From: Sphingomonas sp.
GTDB lineage: Bacteria; Pseudomonadota; Alphaproteobacteria; Sphingomonadales; Sphingomonadaceae
Direction: 5' to 3'
Length of the DNA: 13,533 nt
Assembly: GCA_030146605.1 (NCBI GenBank)
Contig: JASLBO010000430.1
Location: 1 to 13,533, forward strand
Made by a program: the position numbers and the translations under genes. The notes under the pieces are model-generated. The model saw nothing but the letters and a program-made list of their open reading frames with translations, was not told where the DNA came from and made no database searches. Numbering within the stretch: position 1 is the stretch's first letter; every line of letters starts with the position of its first letter. Shown one piece after another: positions 1 through 7,309 of this stretch.

Positions 1-1
1 C

Positions 2-1471
2 AAGGGCGACCCCTTCGGCCGCTCGCCGGCGATCCTCACCTATGACAACGAGGCGAAGAAGATCGTCGATCAGGATCCGCGCGTGTGGGTCGCGGGGATG
101 AGCGACGAGGGCGGCGGCGGTTCGTGGGTCGCGGCGATGATGAAGCAGCTCGACAACCCCGATCCGGCCGAAGTCGCCAAGCTGGAACGCGTGGTGACCG
201 AGACCGTGGTCGGCAACCTCCAGGTCGCCGACGGTCCGCAGGCCGGCGCGGTCAAGAAGAGCCTGTTCTATTACGACCCGGTCAAGTTCCCCAACCTCTA
301 CAAGGACCCCGACAAGTGGAAGTCGTGGACCTCGTGGAAGGAGAAGGACGCAAACGATCTCGGCCGCGCCTATAACTATCCGCATGTCGCGATCGGGCAT
401 TGGGTGCTCTATCGCACCGCCCGCAACCACCCCGGGCTGGTCAAGACCCACGACTGGCGCTGGTATCTCGACAAGGCCTATATCACCACCGTCGCGATGA
501 TGCGCGACGCGCCTTATTATGCCGAGTTCGGGCTGATGGAGGGCGACGTCTTCGTCGACATCCTCAAGGACCTCAAGCGCGAGGGGCTGACTGCCGAGGC
601 CACCGAGATGGAGCGGCTGATGAAGAAGCGTGCCGATCACTGGCGCACGCTCAAATTCCCGTTCGGATCCGAAATGCCGTGGGATTCGACCGGCCAGCCC
701 GAAGTCTATGCGTGGATGCGCTATTTCGATTACCAGCCGCAGGCCGACGTCACCCGCGAAGTGATCCTCGGCTATGATCCGACGATCCCGAGCTGGGGCT
801 ATAACGGCAATGCCCGCCGCTATTGGGACTTCCTCTACGGCGGCAAATATTCGCGGATCGAGCGCCAGATCCACCATTACGGCTCGGCGCTCAACGCCGT
901 TCCGCTGTTCGACGCCTATCGCCAGAACCCCAACGACCTGCATCTGCTGCGTGTCGCCTATGGCGGAATGATGGGCGGGATCACCAATATCGACCAGACC
1001 GGCTTCTCGTCCGCGGCGTTCCACGCTTGGCCCGACATGATGAAATGGGATCCGCTCAGCGGCGATTACGGCATGGGCTTTTACGGCCACGCGCTGACCG
1101 CCGCGACTTATCTGGTGAACGACCCCACCTTCGGCTGGCTCGGCTTCGGCGGCGACGTGACGCTCGGTAAGGACGGCGTGCAGGTGCAGCCCAAGGACGG
1201 TGCGCGGTCGCGGGTCTTCGTCGCGCCGGCGGGTGCGTGGATCACGCTCGATGCGGGCAAGATCGCCAACGTCACTTACACGCCCGTAAACGGCGCGATC
1301 ATGCTGATGCTCGATCCGGCCACCGCGACGACGCCGACCGCGCGTTTGCGGATCGAGACGACGATCCCCGGCGCGAAGACGCTGAAGCCTTCCACAGGCA
1401 CGCTGGAGCGCGACGGCTACACCATCCCGCTCGGCACCGCGCCGACCTTCGTCAAGCTCAGCCCGCGCTGA
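2..1471 (+). CDS. DUF5695 domain-containing protein (3' part, start lies before the window)
   Basis: The reading frame is open from the left edge, so only the last 489 residues are visible and the true start is upstream; the in-frame GTG at 83 is internal, not a start. About the first 380 visible residues are rich in Trp, Tyr and His, with strings such as WGYNGNARRYWDF, IHHYGSALNAVPL, TNIDQTGF and SGDYGMGFYGHAL. I associate this pattern with the DUF5695 family, whose fold I expect to be a helical toroid like those of glycoside-active enzymes. The last ~110 residues look like a beta-sandwich tail. No catalytic pair can be named from sequence alone, so the biochemical role is unknown; carbohydrate processing is an inference. 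The stop overlaps the next start by one base (TGATG), which indicates translational coupling with the downstream metallopeptidase-like gene. Export cannot be judged because the N-terminus is missing. Confidence 0.75.
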   Translation, partial: KGDPFGRSPAILTYDNEAKKIVDQDPRVWVAGMSDEGGGGSWVAAMMKQLDNPDPAEVAKLERVVTETVVGNLQVADGPQAGAVKKSLFYYDPVKFPNLYKDPDKWKSWTSWKEKDANDLGRAYNYPHVAIGHWVLYRTARNHPGLVKTHDWRWYLDKAYITTVAMMRDAPYYAEFGLMEGDVFVDILKDLKREGLTAEATEMERLMKKRADHWRTLKFPFGSEMPWDSTGQPEVYAWMRYFDYQPQADVTREVILGYDPTIPSWGYNGNARRYWDFLYGGKYSRIERQIHHYGSALNAVPLFDAYRQNPNDLHLLRVAYGGMMGGITNIDQTGFSSAAFHAWPDMMKWDPLSGDYGMGFYGHALTAATYLVNDPTFGWLGFGGDVTLGKDGVQVQPKDGARSRVFVAPAGAWITLDAGKIANVTYTPVNGAIMLMLDPATATTPTARLRIETTIPGAKTLKPSTGTLERDGYTIPLGTAPTFVKLSPR

Positions 1472-3270
1472 TGCGCCTTTTCGCTCTCGGGGTTGCGCTG
1501 GTCCTCGCCGGCGGAAGCGCGCACGCGGCGCCCGCCTGCGTCGCGGGCAAATGGTCGCCGGTCGCCGCCAACCCCGCCGACCCCAATGCGAAGCTGCCGC
1601 TGCGCTACGAGACGCCGCATTTCGCTTTTCACTGGTCGGGCGAACTCGTGTCGTCCGAAATTGCAAAGGCGGCCGGCGAACACCTTGAATATGTCTGGTC
1701 CTATTTCCTCGGCACGCTGGACTTTCCCGAGCCCGATTGCGGCACGGCGGCGAAACGCAAGGCCAATGTGTTCATCGATGCCAGCTACGGGCTGACCGGC
1801 GGGGTCGACGATGCCGGCAATATCGGCATGTGGATCGGGCCCGGCGGGCTCAAGGACCGTTTCGGCCTCGCGCACGAGCTGACCCATTCGCTGCAGGGCG
1901 GCACCGGATCGTTCCGCGACACACCTTATGGCGGCTGGCTGTGGGAGAGCCATGCCAACTGGATGACCACCCAGCTCCCCGAATTCCGCGGCAACACGCA
2001 TTGCTCGGTGCTGTCGGTCAACTATCCGCATCTCTATTACGGCTCGAGCCGGGTGCGCTACTGCAACTGGCAGTTCCTCGAATATCTCAAGAACCGCTTC
2101 GGCTATGCCGTGGTCAACGACATCTGGCGCAAGGCCCCGAAGCAGGGGACGCCGGGCGCCGGGCAGGCCGATCCGGTCGAAGTGCTGATGCGCAATCGGG
2201 GCTGGACGCTGTCGCAGCTCAACGACGCGTTCGGCGACTGGGCGATGCACAATGCCCATTGGGACTATACCAACCCCGACGGTTCGGATCAGGGCGCGGT
2301 CTATCGCCGCGACTATGGCGGATACGAACCGCAGCTCGGCGATCGGCTGCTGCGCACCACCATACTCGACCCGCTCGATCTGCCCCGGCGCCGCTTCGCA
2401 GTGCCCGCGGCATGGGCCCCGCAACGCTGGGGCTACAATATCGTCAAGCTCCACCCCGATGCCGACGCGGCCAGCGTAACCGCTACGTTCCGCGGCGTGG
2501 TTCAGCGCGCCGCAGCCGCGATATTGCCCGGCCTCGCCGACGAGCCGACCACCCTCCCCGCGCCCGCCTCGGACTGGCGCTGGGGACTGGTCGCGGTCGA
2601 TGCTGCGGGCAAGAGCCGCTATTCGCCGCTCCAGCGCGGTGCCGACGGCATGGCCACGATCACGGTCCGGCCCGGCGATCGGGGCCTGTACATGGTCGTC
2701 GTCGGCACGCCATCGCAATTCCACCATATCCGCTGGGAACAGCCTTATCATTCGATCTACCGCTATCCGTGGATGGTCGAGTTTGCCGGCGCGATGCCGG
2801 AAGGCCCCGGGTCGATCGCGGGCGGCCGGCAGCACCCCAATGGCGGCGGCTGGATCGCGGCCGCCGCCACCGTCGATGCCACTGCCTATGTCGGCCCCTA
2901 TGCACGGGTGCTATCGGGCAGCGTCCGCGACGAGGCCCGCGTCGAGGACCACGCCGTGGTCGACGGCGGCCAGTTGCTCGGCAAGGCGCGCGTCTCCGCA
3001 CTTTCGGCGATCCGCGGCAACACGATCGTGAAGGACGACGCACGGGTGGCTACGACCTTCCTCGGCATCGGCGAATATGAGAAGAACATCGTCCTCTCGG
3101 GCAATGCGCAGCTGATCGGCGATGTCGAGCAGCGCGGCGCCTCCTTTGCCCATGGCGTCTTCTCCGGCTTCGTCGATCAGGCGACGGTGGGCGATCCGAA
3201 ACGCGGCGCCGGGCTGACAAGCGCTCCGCCCGACGTCACCGCCGCCCCCAACTATGTGTGGCGTAAATGA
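1471..3270 (+). CDS. Secreted Svx/AvrXca-like (DUF6055-type) putative zinc metallopeptidase with C-terminal beta-helix
   Basis: A 599-residue protein. The ATG at 1471 is chosen because it directly encodes a signal peptide (MRLFALGVALVLAGGSAHA, cleavage near residue 21) and overlaps the previous stop; the frame stays open upstream to 1237, but that part is shadow coding. Residues ~45-260 contain H135-E-L-T-H139 (an HExxH zinc motif) and a conserved WESHANWM block with E159, 20 residues later, as a likely third ligand. This layout is that of gluzincin-like peptidases. The surrounding sequence (GGWLWESHANW, NYPHLYYGSS, CNWQFLEYLKNRFG) resembles the Svx/AvrXca virulence/avirulence proteins of Pectobacterium and Xanthomonas. 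Residues ~310-455 look beta-rich. Residues ~461-560 carry A-x-V-type hexapeptides expected to form a left-handed beta-helix. Proteolysis is inferred, not shown. It is likely periplasmic or exported further, and its stop overlaps the transporter start. Confidence 0.8.
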   Translation: MRLFALGVALVLAGGSAHAAPACVAGKWSPVAANPADPNAKLPLRYETPHFAFHWSGELVSSEIAKAAGEHLEYVWSYFLGTLDFPEPDCGTAAKRKANVFIDASYGLTGGVDDAGNIGMWIGPGGLKDRFGLAHELTHSLQGGTGSFRDTPYGGWLWESHANWMTTQLPEFRGNTHCSVLSVNYPHLYYGSSRVRYCNWQFLEYLKNRFGYAVVNDIWRKAPKQGTPGAGQADPVEVLMRNRGWTLSQLNDAFGDWAMHNAHWDYTNPDGSDQGAVYRRDYGGYEPQLGDRLLRTTILDPLDLPRRRFAVPAAWAPQRWGYNIVKLHPDADAASVTATFRGVVQRAAAAILPGLADEPTTLPAPASDWRWGLVAVDAAGKSRYSPLQRGADGMATITVRPGDRGLYMVVVGTPSQFHHIRWEQPYHSIYRYPWMVEFAGAMPEGPGSIAGGRQHPNGGGWIAAAATVDATAYVGPYARVLSGSVRDEARVEDHAVVDGGQLLGKARVSALSAIRGNTIVKDDARVATTFLGIGEYEKNIVLSGNAQLIGDVEQRGASFAHGVFSGFVDQATVGDPKRGAGLTSAPPDVTAAPNYVWRK

Positions 3271-4631
3271 GCATCGAGGTCACCGCCCCGCGCGCGGGCC
3301 TCGCCGCCCACCCAAAGGGTCTCGCCTATCTCGCGGCGACCGAACTCGCGGAACGCTTCTCTTATTACGGGATGACGGGGCTTCTCGCGCTCTATCTCGT
3401 CAAGCAATTGCTCCTCCCCGATCACGCCGGCCAGGTCCTCGGGCTGGCGCAGTTGCGCGAACTGTTCGAGTTCCGCGGCCCCATCTCGAACCAGGCGTTC
3501 GGCTCGCTGATCTTCGGCTGGTATAGCGGGCTCGTCTATTTCACGCCGATCCTCGGCGGGCTTCTCGCCGATCGCTGGCTCGGCGCGCGGCGAACGGTGA
3601 TCCTCGGCGCATCGCTGATGAGCGCGGGCCATCTCGCAATGTCGTTCGACACGACCTTCCTGATGGCGCTGGTGATGCTGATCCTCGGCTCGGGCTGTCT
3701 CAAGGGCAACATCTCGGCGCAGGTCGGCGCGCTCTATCCGCCCGAGGCCGAATCGCTGCGCGCCCGCGGTTTCACGCTCTTCTCGACCGGCATCAACATG
3801 GGTTCGGTGCTCGGCCCGGTGGCGACGGGAAGCGTCGCGGCATTGTTCGGGTGGCATGCCGGGTTCGCCCTCGCCGCCGCAATCATGCTGATCGCGCTGC
3901 TCATCTACCTTGCCGGGCAGCATCATCTGCCCGACCCCCGGCCGAAGCGCGCCGATCGTGCCGCCCTGCCGCCGATGACGGCCGAGGAGCGCCGCCGGAC
4001 CTGGGCATTGCTGGCCCTGATCGCGCTCACCATCCCGGCGAACATCGCCTATCCGATGATCTGGAATATCGGCGTCGTCTGGGTCGATCAGCATGTCGAT
4101 CTGCTTTCGCCGTTCGGGAGCGTTCCGGCGAGCTGGTTCAATTCGATCGACGCGTTTTCGAGCATCGTCGTTGCCGCCCCCTTGATAGCGCTCTGGACGT
4201 GGCAGGCACGGTGCGGCAGCGAGCCCGGCAGCATCACCAAGATCGCGATCGGATCGGCGATCGTCGGCATCGCCGCCCTGCTGTTCGCCGCCGGGGGCCT
4301 CGCCGCCTCGGCGGACGACCAGGTATCGGTCTTCTGGGCGCTCGCCGGCTATGCCGGGATGGGTGTCGCGTTCATGTGGTTCTGGCCGATCCTGCTCGCC
4401 TTGATCTCGCAGGCCGCGCCGGCAAAGGTCAATTCGACGCTGATGGGCGCCGCGTTCCTGTCGCTGTTCGTCGGTTCGACGCTGATGGGCTGGGTCGGCA
4501 GCTTCTACGATCAGATGAGCAATGCCGCATTCTGGACACTCGACGCGGCGATCGCCTTTGGCGGGGCGCTGCTGATCTTCCTCGTCCGCAAACCCTTGCA
4601 GCGCGTGCTCGACCCTCTGGCCAAAAATTGA
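3267..4631 (+). CDS. POT/PTR2-family proton-coupled peptide transporter (MFS), atypical
   Basis: A 454-residue inner-membrane protein. The start ATG overlaps the previous stop by four bases (ATGA). The POT signature ExxERFxYY is complete in helix 1 (E26, E29, R30, F31, Y33, Y34), and a lysine at K146 in GSGCLKGNIS matches the helix-4 lysine of peptide transporters. The usual KPN is KGN here. The stretch SVPASWFNSIDAFSSIVV matches the PxxWFxSLNP region before helix 8. I count 12 hydrophobic helices with a polar loop near residues 225-245, and no sign of the two extra central helices (HA/HB) common in bacterial POT proteins. The helix-10 glutamate that contacts the peptide amino terminus in known POT proteins appears to be phenylalanine (F369). 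Di/tripeptide uptake is the family role; the substitution makes substrate identity uncertain. It is the last gene of the coupled three-gene unit. Confidence 0.85.
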   Translation: MSIEVTAPRAGLAAHPKGLAYLAATELAERFSYYGMTGLLALYLVKQLLLPDHAGQVLGLAQLRELFEFRGPISNQAFGSLIFGWYSGLVYFTPILGGLLADRWLGARRTVILGASLMSAGHLAMSFDTTFLMALVMLILGSGCLKGNISAQVGALYPPEAESLRARGFTLFSTGINMGSVLGPVATGSVAALFGWHAGFALAAAIMLIALLIYLAGQHHLPDPRPKRADRAALPPMTAEERRRTWALLALIALTIPANIAYPMIWNIGVVWVDQHVDLLSPFGSVPASWFNSIDAFSSIVVAAPLIALWTWQARCGSEPGSITKIAIGSAIVGIAALLFAAGGLAASADDQVSVFWALAGYAGMGVAFMWFWPILLALISQAAPAKVNSTLMGAAFLSLFVGSTLMGWVGSFYDQMSNAAFWTLDAAIAFGGALLIFLVRKPLQRVLDPLAKN

Positions 4632-4661
4632 GAATAGAAGCCTCGCGGCTCGACGCGCGTC

Positions 4662-5072
4662 TCAGTCTTCGGTCTTGGTGAAGAAGCTTTCGATCACACG
4701 CGGGGTCAGCCGTGCAGGCCGTAGCGTCTCGGCATCGAGACAGCACCAGCTCGACTTGACCTCGGCGAGCACTTCGGAGCCGCGCCTGATCACGGTCTCG
4801 TAGAAGGCGCGCGCACCCTGCACCTTTTCGAGCAGCACGGTGGCGACGACATCGTCTTCGAAGAAAGCCGGGCGGCGATAGGTGATCTCGTGCTTGAGCG
4901 CGACCCAGAGATGCTGCGCAACCGCATCGGGCGGAGCGAGCCCGCGCCAATGGCTGATCACCGCCTCCTGCACCCACTTCAGATAGCTGGCATTATTGAC
5001 ATGCCCCATGAAGTCGATGTCCTCGCGGGCAACGTCGATTGGAAATTGATATGGGCGCGCAGTACCTTGCAT
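4662..5072 (-). CDS. Hotdog-fold acyl-CoA thioesterase (4HBT family)
   Basis: A 136-residue cytoplasmic protein of normal length for the YbgC/FadM/4-hydroxybenzoyl-CoA thioesterase group. The N-terminal block D20-F-M-G-H-V-N-N-A-S-Y-L-K-W carries the conserved Asp (D20) and the GHVNN turn, and is followed by the long hotdog helix (QEAVISHW). The strands HEITYRRPAFFEDDVVATV and VRxG-type elements (IRRGSEVLAEVKSSWCCLD) complete the fold. It hydrolyses an acyl-CoA to the free acid and CoA; the acyl group cannot be told from sequence. The ATG at 5072 begins just before the conserved fold. It faces the transporter gene, with 30 bases between the two stop codons. It lies 157 bases downstream of the oxidoreductase gene on the same strand and may have its own promoter. 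Confidence 0.85.
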   Translation of the reverse strand: MQGTARPYQFPIDVAREDIDFMGHVNNASYLKWVQEAVISHWRGLAPPDAVAQHLWVALKHEITYRRPAFFEDDVVATVLLEKVQGARAFYETVIRRGSEVLAEVKSSWCCLDAETLRPARLTPRVIESFFTKTED

Positions 5073-5229
5073 GGCTGTGAACCTATCACCGGAGGCGGTT
5101 CGCAGCGAGCGGAATCCGTCGGAAGCTGCAAAATCGCGCGCTTCGTCTCGATCTACGCGTTCCGTAGCGGCAGGTTGCGAGGCAAGACCGGCTTGCCCCG
5201 GCCGCCTTCACATTGCGCGGGCAGAAAGG

Positions 5230-6315
5230 CTAGCCGAAACGGTGCGGCGCGTAGCGAAGCGGGTCGATAGCCGCGACCTCGGGCGCAGGGGCCCGCCCCA
5301 GCAGCAGCGCCGCCGCGAGCTTTGCCGCCGCAGGGGCGGTCTGGATGCCGAATCCGCCCTGCCCGGCGCACCAGAACAAGCCCTCGACCTGCGGGTCGAA
5401 ACCATAGACCGGCAACCGGTCGGGCGCGAAGCTCCTCAGCCCCGCCCATTTGTGCTCGAGTGCGGCGACGCGCCAGTCGACCGCCTGCTCGAACCGGTCG
5501 ATCGCCATCGCCACGTCGATCTCCTCCGGCGCGGCGTCGCCGGGATCGCAGGCGATCTCGTCATGGGGGGTCAACCATAGCCGCCCGCCCGGCTCGGGCT
5601 TGAAATAGAAGCTTCCGCCGATATGCGCGACGTGCGGGCAGCGCGGCGGCGGCGCCGGATCGGTGCGCAGCTGGAGCATCGTCCGGCGATAGGGCTGGAT
5701 CCCGAGCCGCCGCGCCCCGACAATCGCCGCCACCGGGTCGGCCCATGCCCCTGCGGCATTCACGACGATGTCGGCCTCGAACCGTCCCGCGCGCGTTTCG
5801 AGAAGCCAGCGGCCGCCGGTACGAACCGCGCCCTCGAGCCCGGCAGAGACGGCGAGCGCGCCGCCCGCCTGGCGCGCGGCGGCGAGGCAGGCGGCATGAA
5901 GCCCCCCGACATCGATATACTGGCAGCTCGGCTCGTAGACGCCCAGCGTCCATTCGGGACGCAGCCCCGCAACGGCCACGCGCGGGTCGACTGCCTGCAG
6001 CGCCACGCCCGAATCTTCGAACCTGTCGAGCAAGGCTTCGATCTGCGCCTGCTCCGAAGCGCGGCCGATATGGAGCGAGCCGAGCGGCTCGAGAAAGCCG
6101 CCGGCCGCCAGCAACGGACCCGAGGCAGTGGTGAGCGGCTGGATGTCGGGGCCGCCATAAGTCTCCGACCAGAAGGCGGCCGAGCGCCCGGTGGCGTGAT
6201 AGCCGGGCTGGTCCTCGGCCTCGAGCAGCAGCACCCGCGCATGCGGCGCCACCTCGGCCGCAAGGCTGGCACCGGCGATGCCCGCCCCGACGATCGCAAT
6301 GTCGTAGCGGCTCAC
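5230..6315 (-). CDS. FAD-dependent D-amino-acid oxidoreductase (DAO family, D-arginine dehydrogenase-like)
   Basis: A 361-residue flavoprotein. The N-terminus holds the FAD-binding Rossmann motif GAGIAG (G10, G12, G15) with E32 at the end of strand 2 for the ribose. Blocks YHATGRSAAFW, VNAAGAWADP, QPYRRT, FYFKPEPGG, HKWAGLRSFAPDRLP and AGQGGFGIQT match, from memory, the Pseudomonas D-arginine dehydrogenase DauA, including the active-site His (H40) and a Glu (E76, in GGFLEP) that may correspond to the residue favouring cationic D-amino acids. The predicted reaction is oxidative deamination of a D-amino acid (or glycine-like amine) to the 2-keto acid; dehydrogenase versus oxidase cannot be decided. 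The GTG start at 6315 overlaps the stop of the upstream hydrolase (GTGA), so the two are translationally coupled. No membrane segment or signal peptide is seen. Other DAO-family roles, such as L-2-hydroxyglutarate or glycine oxidation, remain possible. Confidence 0.8.
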   Translation of the reverse strand: MSRYDIAIVGAGIAGASLAAEVAPHARVLLLEAEDQPGYHATGRSAAFWSETYGGPDIQPLTTASGPLLAAGGFLEPLGSLHIGRASEQAQIEALLDRFEDSGVALQAVDPRVAVAGLRPEWTLGVYEPSCQYIDVGGLHAACLAAARQAGGALAVSAGLEGAVRTGGRWLLETRAGRFEADIVVNAAGAWADPVAAIVGARRLGIQPYRRTMLQLRTDPAPPPRCPHVAHIGGSFYFKPEPGGRLWLTPHDEIACDPGDAAPEEIDVAMAIDRFEQAVDWRVAALEHKWAGLRSFAPDRLPVYGFDPQVEGLFWCAGQGGFGIQTAPAAAKLAAALLLGRAPAPEVAAIDPLRYAPHRFG

Positions 6316-7256
6316 GCCAGCGGTGCCCGCTTCGCCAGAAACGCGTCGATCTCGCCGAGCGCACGGTCGCGCACGGCATCGACCTCGCGGAGTATCTCGT
6401 GCGCACTTTCCTTGCCGAAGCTGACGAGATGGACGTCAGGCAGGCTCGGCGCGAGCGCCAGCGCGGCGCGCGCATCGATCAGCCCGTCATGCACTGCGAC
6501 GAGCATCAATAGCGGCACGCGCATCGTCTCAAGCCGGGGATCGGCGGCGAGTTCGCGCATCGAGCGGAAACCCTCGATCACCCAGCGCCAGCTCGGCGGG
6601 CCGGTGAGGATCGACGGATCATGCGTCTGCCACCAGATCTCGTCGGCATAGCGATCGGGATCGTGGGTGAGCAGCGAGGCCCGCGTCTCGGTGGTATAGG
6701 GCTTCTCATTGCCCTTCCAGGCCGGGCGCGACGGATCGCCGAGCCCTCCCAGAAACCGCGCGGCACGTTCGGCGAAGCGGCCGAAGATGCCGGGCTTGAA
6801 CCCGAGCATCGGCGCGACCAGCACCGCGGCATCGGGCGCGATCACACCCTCGACGAGCCCGCGCAGCACGAGATGACCGCCCATCGAATGCCCAATCGCG
6901 ACGCGCGGGCCCGGATTCGTTTGGGTCCAGCGGGACCAAAAGTGACGAAGGTCGTCCACATAATCGGCATAGTCTTCGATGTGGCCGCAATTCTTCGCGG
7001 GCGTCAGCCGGCCCGAGCCGCCCTGCCCGCGCCAGTCGAACGACGTCACGTTCCAGCCCGCCGCATGCCAGTGCGCGAAGCTTTCGAGATACTTCTCCAA
7101 TATATCGCCGCGCCCGCCCTGGAACAGGATCGAGCCGCGTGCTGGCCCCTCGGCGCGCCAGTCGAACACGCGGTGTTCCCAGCCATCGGGTGCGGCCCAG
7201 CGATCGATGCGCGCACCGGCCGGAAGCGAGCGGCGGTCTATACGGGAAGTTGCCAT
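6312..7256 (-). CDS. Alpha/beta hydrolase, lysophospholipase/monoacylglycerol lipase type (Hydrolase_4)
   Basis: A 314-residue serine hydrolase. The nucleophile elbow GHSMGG places the serine at S124. The rest of the triad is probably D257 (in VAVHDGLID) and H286 (in ESAHEILRE, the PldB/MGL-like HExLxE motif). The oxyanion and loop region reads ILFQGGRGDILEKY followed by SFDWRGQGGSG, typical of this lipase subgroup. A cap region lies at ~150-230. The predicted reaction is ester hydrolysis of lysophospholipids or monoacylglycerols. No signal peptide is visible, so it is probably cytoplasmic or membrane-associated. The ATG at 7256 has no clear Shine-Dalgarno sequence. It is divergent from cpaA, with 49 bases between the starts, and is the first gene of a coupled pair with the DAO-family oxidoreductase. 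Confidence 0.85.
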   Translation of the reverse strand: MATSRIDRRSLPAGARIDRWAAPDGWEHRVFDWRAEGPARGSILFQGGRGDILEKYLESFAHWHAAGWNVTSFDWRGQGGSGRLTPAKNCGHIEDYADYVDDLRHFWSRWTQTNPGPRVAIGHSMGGHLVLRGLVEGVIAPDAAVLVAPMLGFKPGIFGRFAERAARFLGGLGDPSRPAWKGNEKPYTTETRASLLTHDPDRYADEIWWQTHDPSILTGPPSWRWVIEGFRSMRELAADPRLETMRVPLLMLVAVHDGLIDARAALALAPSLPDVHLVSFGKESAHEILREVDAVRDRALGEIDAFLAKRAPLA

Positions 7257-7280
7257 GGGGGTTGGTTACGTTTTGATAAG
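7250..7280 (+). promoter_or_regulatory. Tentative sigma-70-like promoter for cpaA
   Basis: TTGCCA (7250-7255, 5/6 to the -35 consensus) and GATAAG (7275-7280, 4/6 to the -10 consensus) are separated by 19 bases, longer than the ideal 17. Transcription would begin inside the left arm of the inverted repeat that follows, leaving a very short leader. Weak evidence; the pilus operon may start elsewhere. Confidence 0.2.
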
Positions 7281-7309
7281 CCATCCCGTCTAGGTCTCAG
7301 ACGGGATGG
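7281..7309. repeat. Perfect 11-base inverted repeat over the cpaA start (operator or RNA hairpin)
   Basis: CCATCCCGTCT (7281-7291) and its exact complement AGACGGGATGG (7299-7309) are separated by seven bases. It fills most of the divergent gap between the hydrolase and cpaA genes. The right arm contains the cpaA ATG (7306-7308). As RNA it would hide the start codon; as DNA it would be a symmetrical site for a dimeric regulator of both directions. There is no T-run after either arm, so it is not a normal intrinsic terminator. Confidence 0.6.

Noticed and set aside
1237..1470. Longer start for the Svx/AvrXca-like gene
   Set aside because: The added residues are the shadow of the DUF5695 gene; the ATG at 1471 directly starts a signal peptide.
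1417..2835. 472-codon open frame on the - strand
   Set aside because: Antisense shadow of the Svx/AvrXca-like gene; Arg/Ala-rich low-information translation with no recognisable domain.
4632..4661. Bidirectional terminator between the convergent transporter and thioesterase genes
   Set aside because: Only a 4-base stem (AGCC/GGCT) is found and there is no T-run; not enough to call.
5181..5197. Hairpin GGCAAG-ACCGG-CTTGCC after the oxidoreductase stop (- strand) as a terminator
   Set aside because: Six-base stem without a following T-run on either strand; may be chance in GC-rich DNA.
5623..6651. 342-codon + strand frame opposite the FAD oxidoreductase
   Set aside because: Antisense shadow; the - strand frame has clear FAD and DAO motifs.
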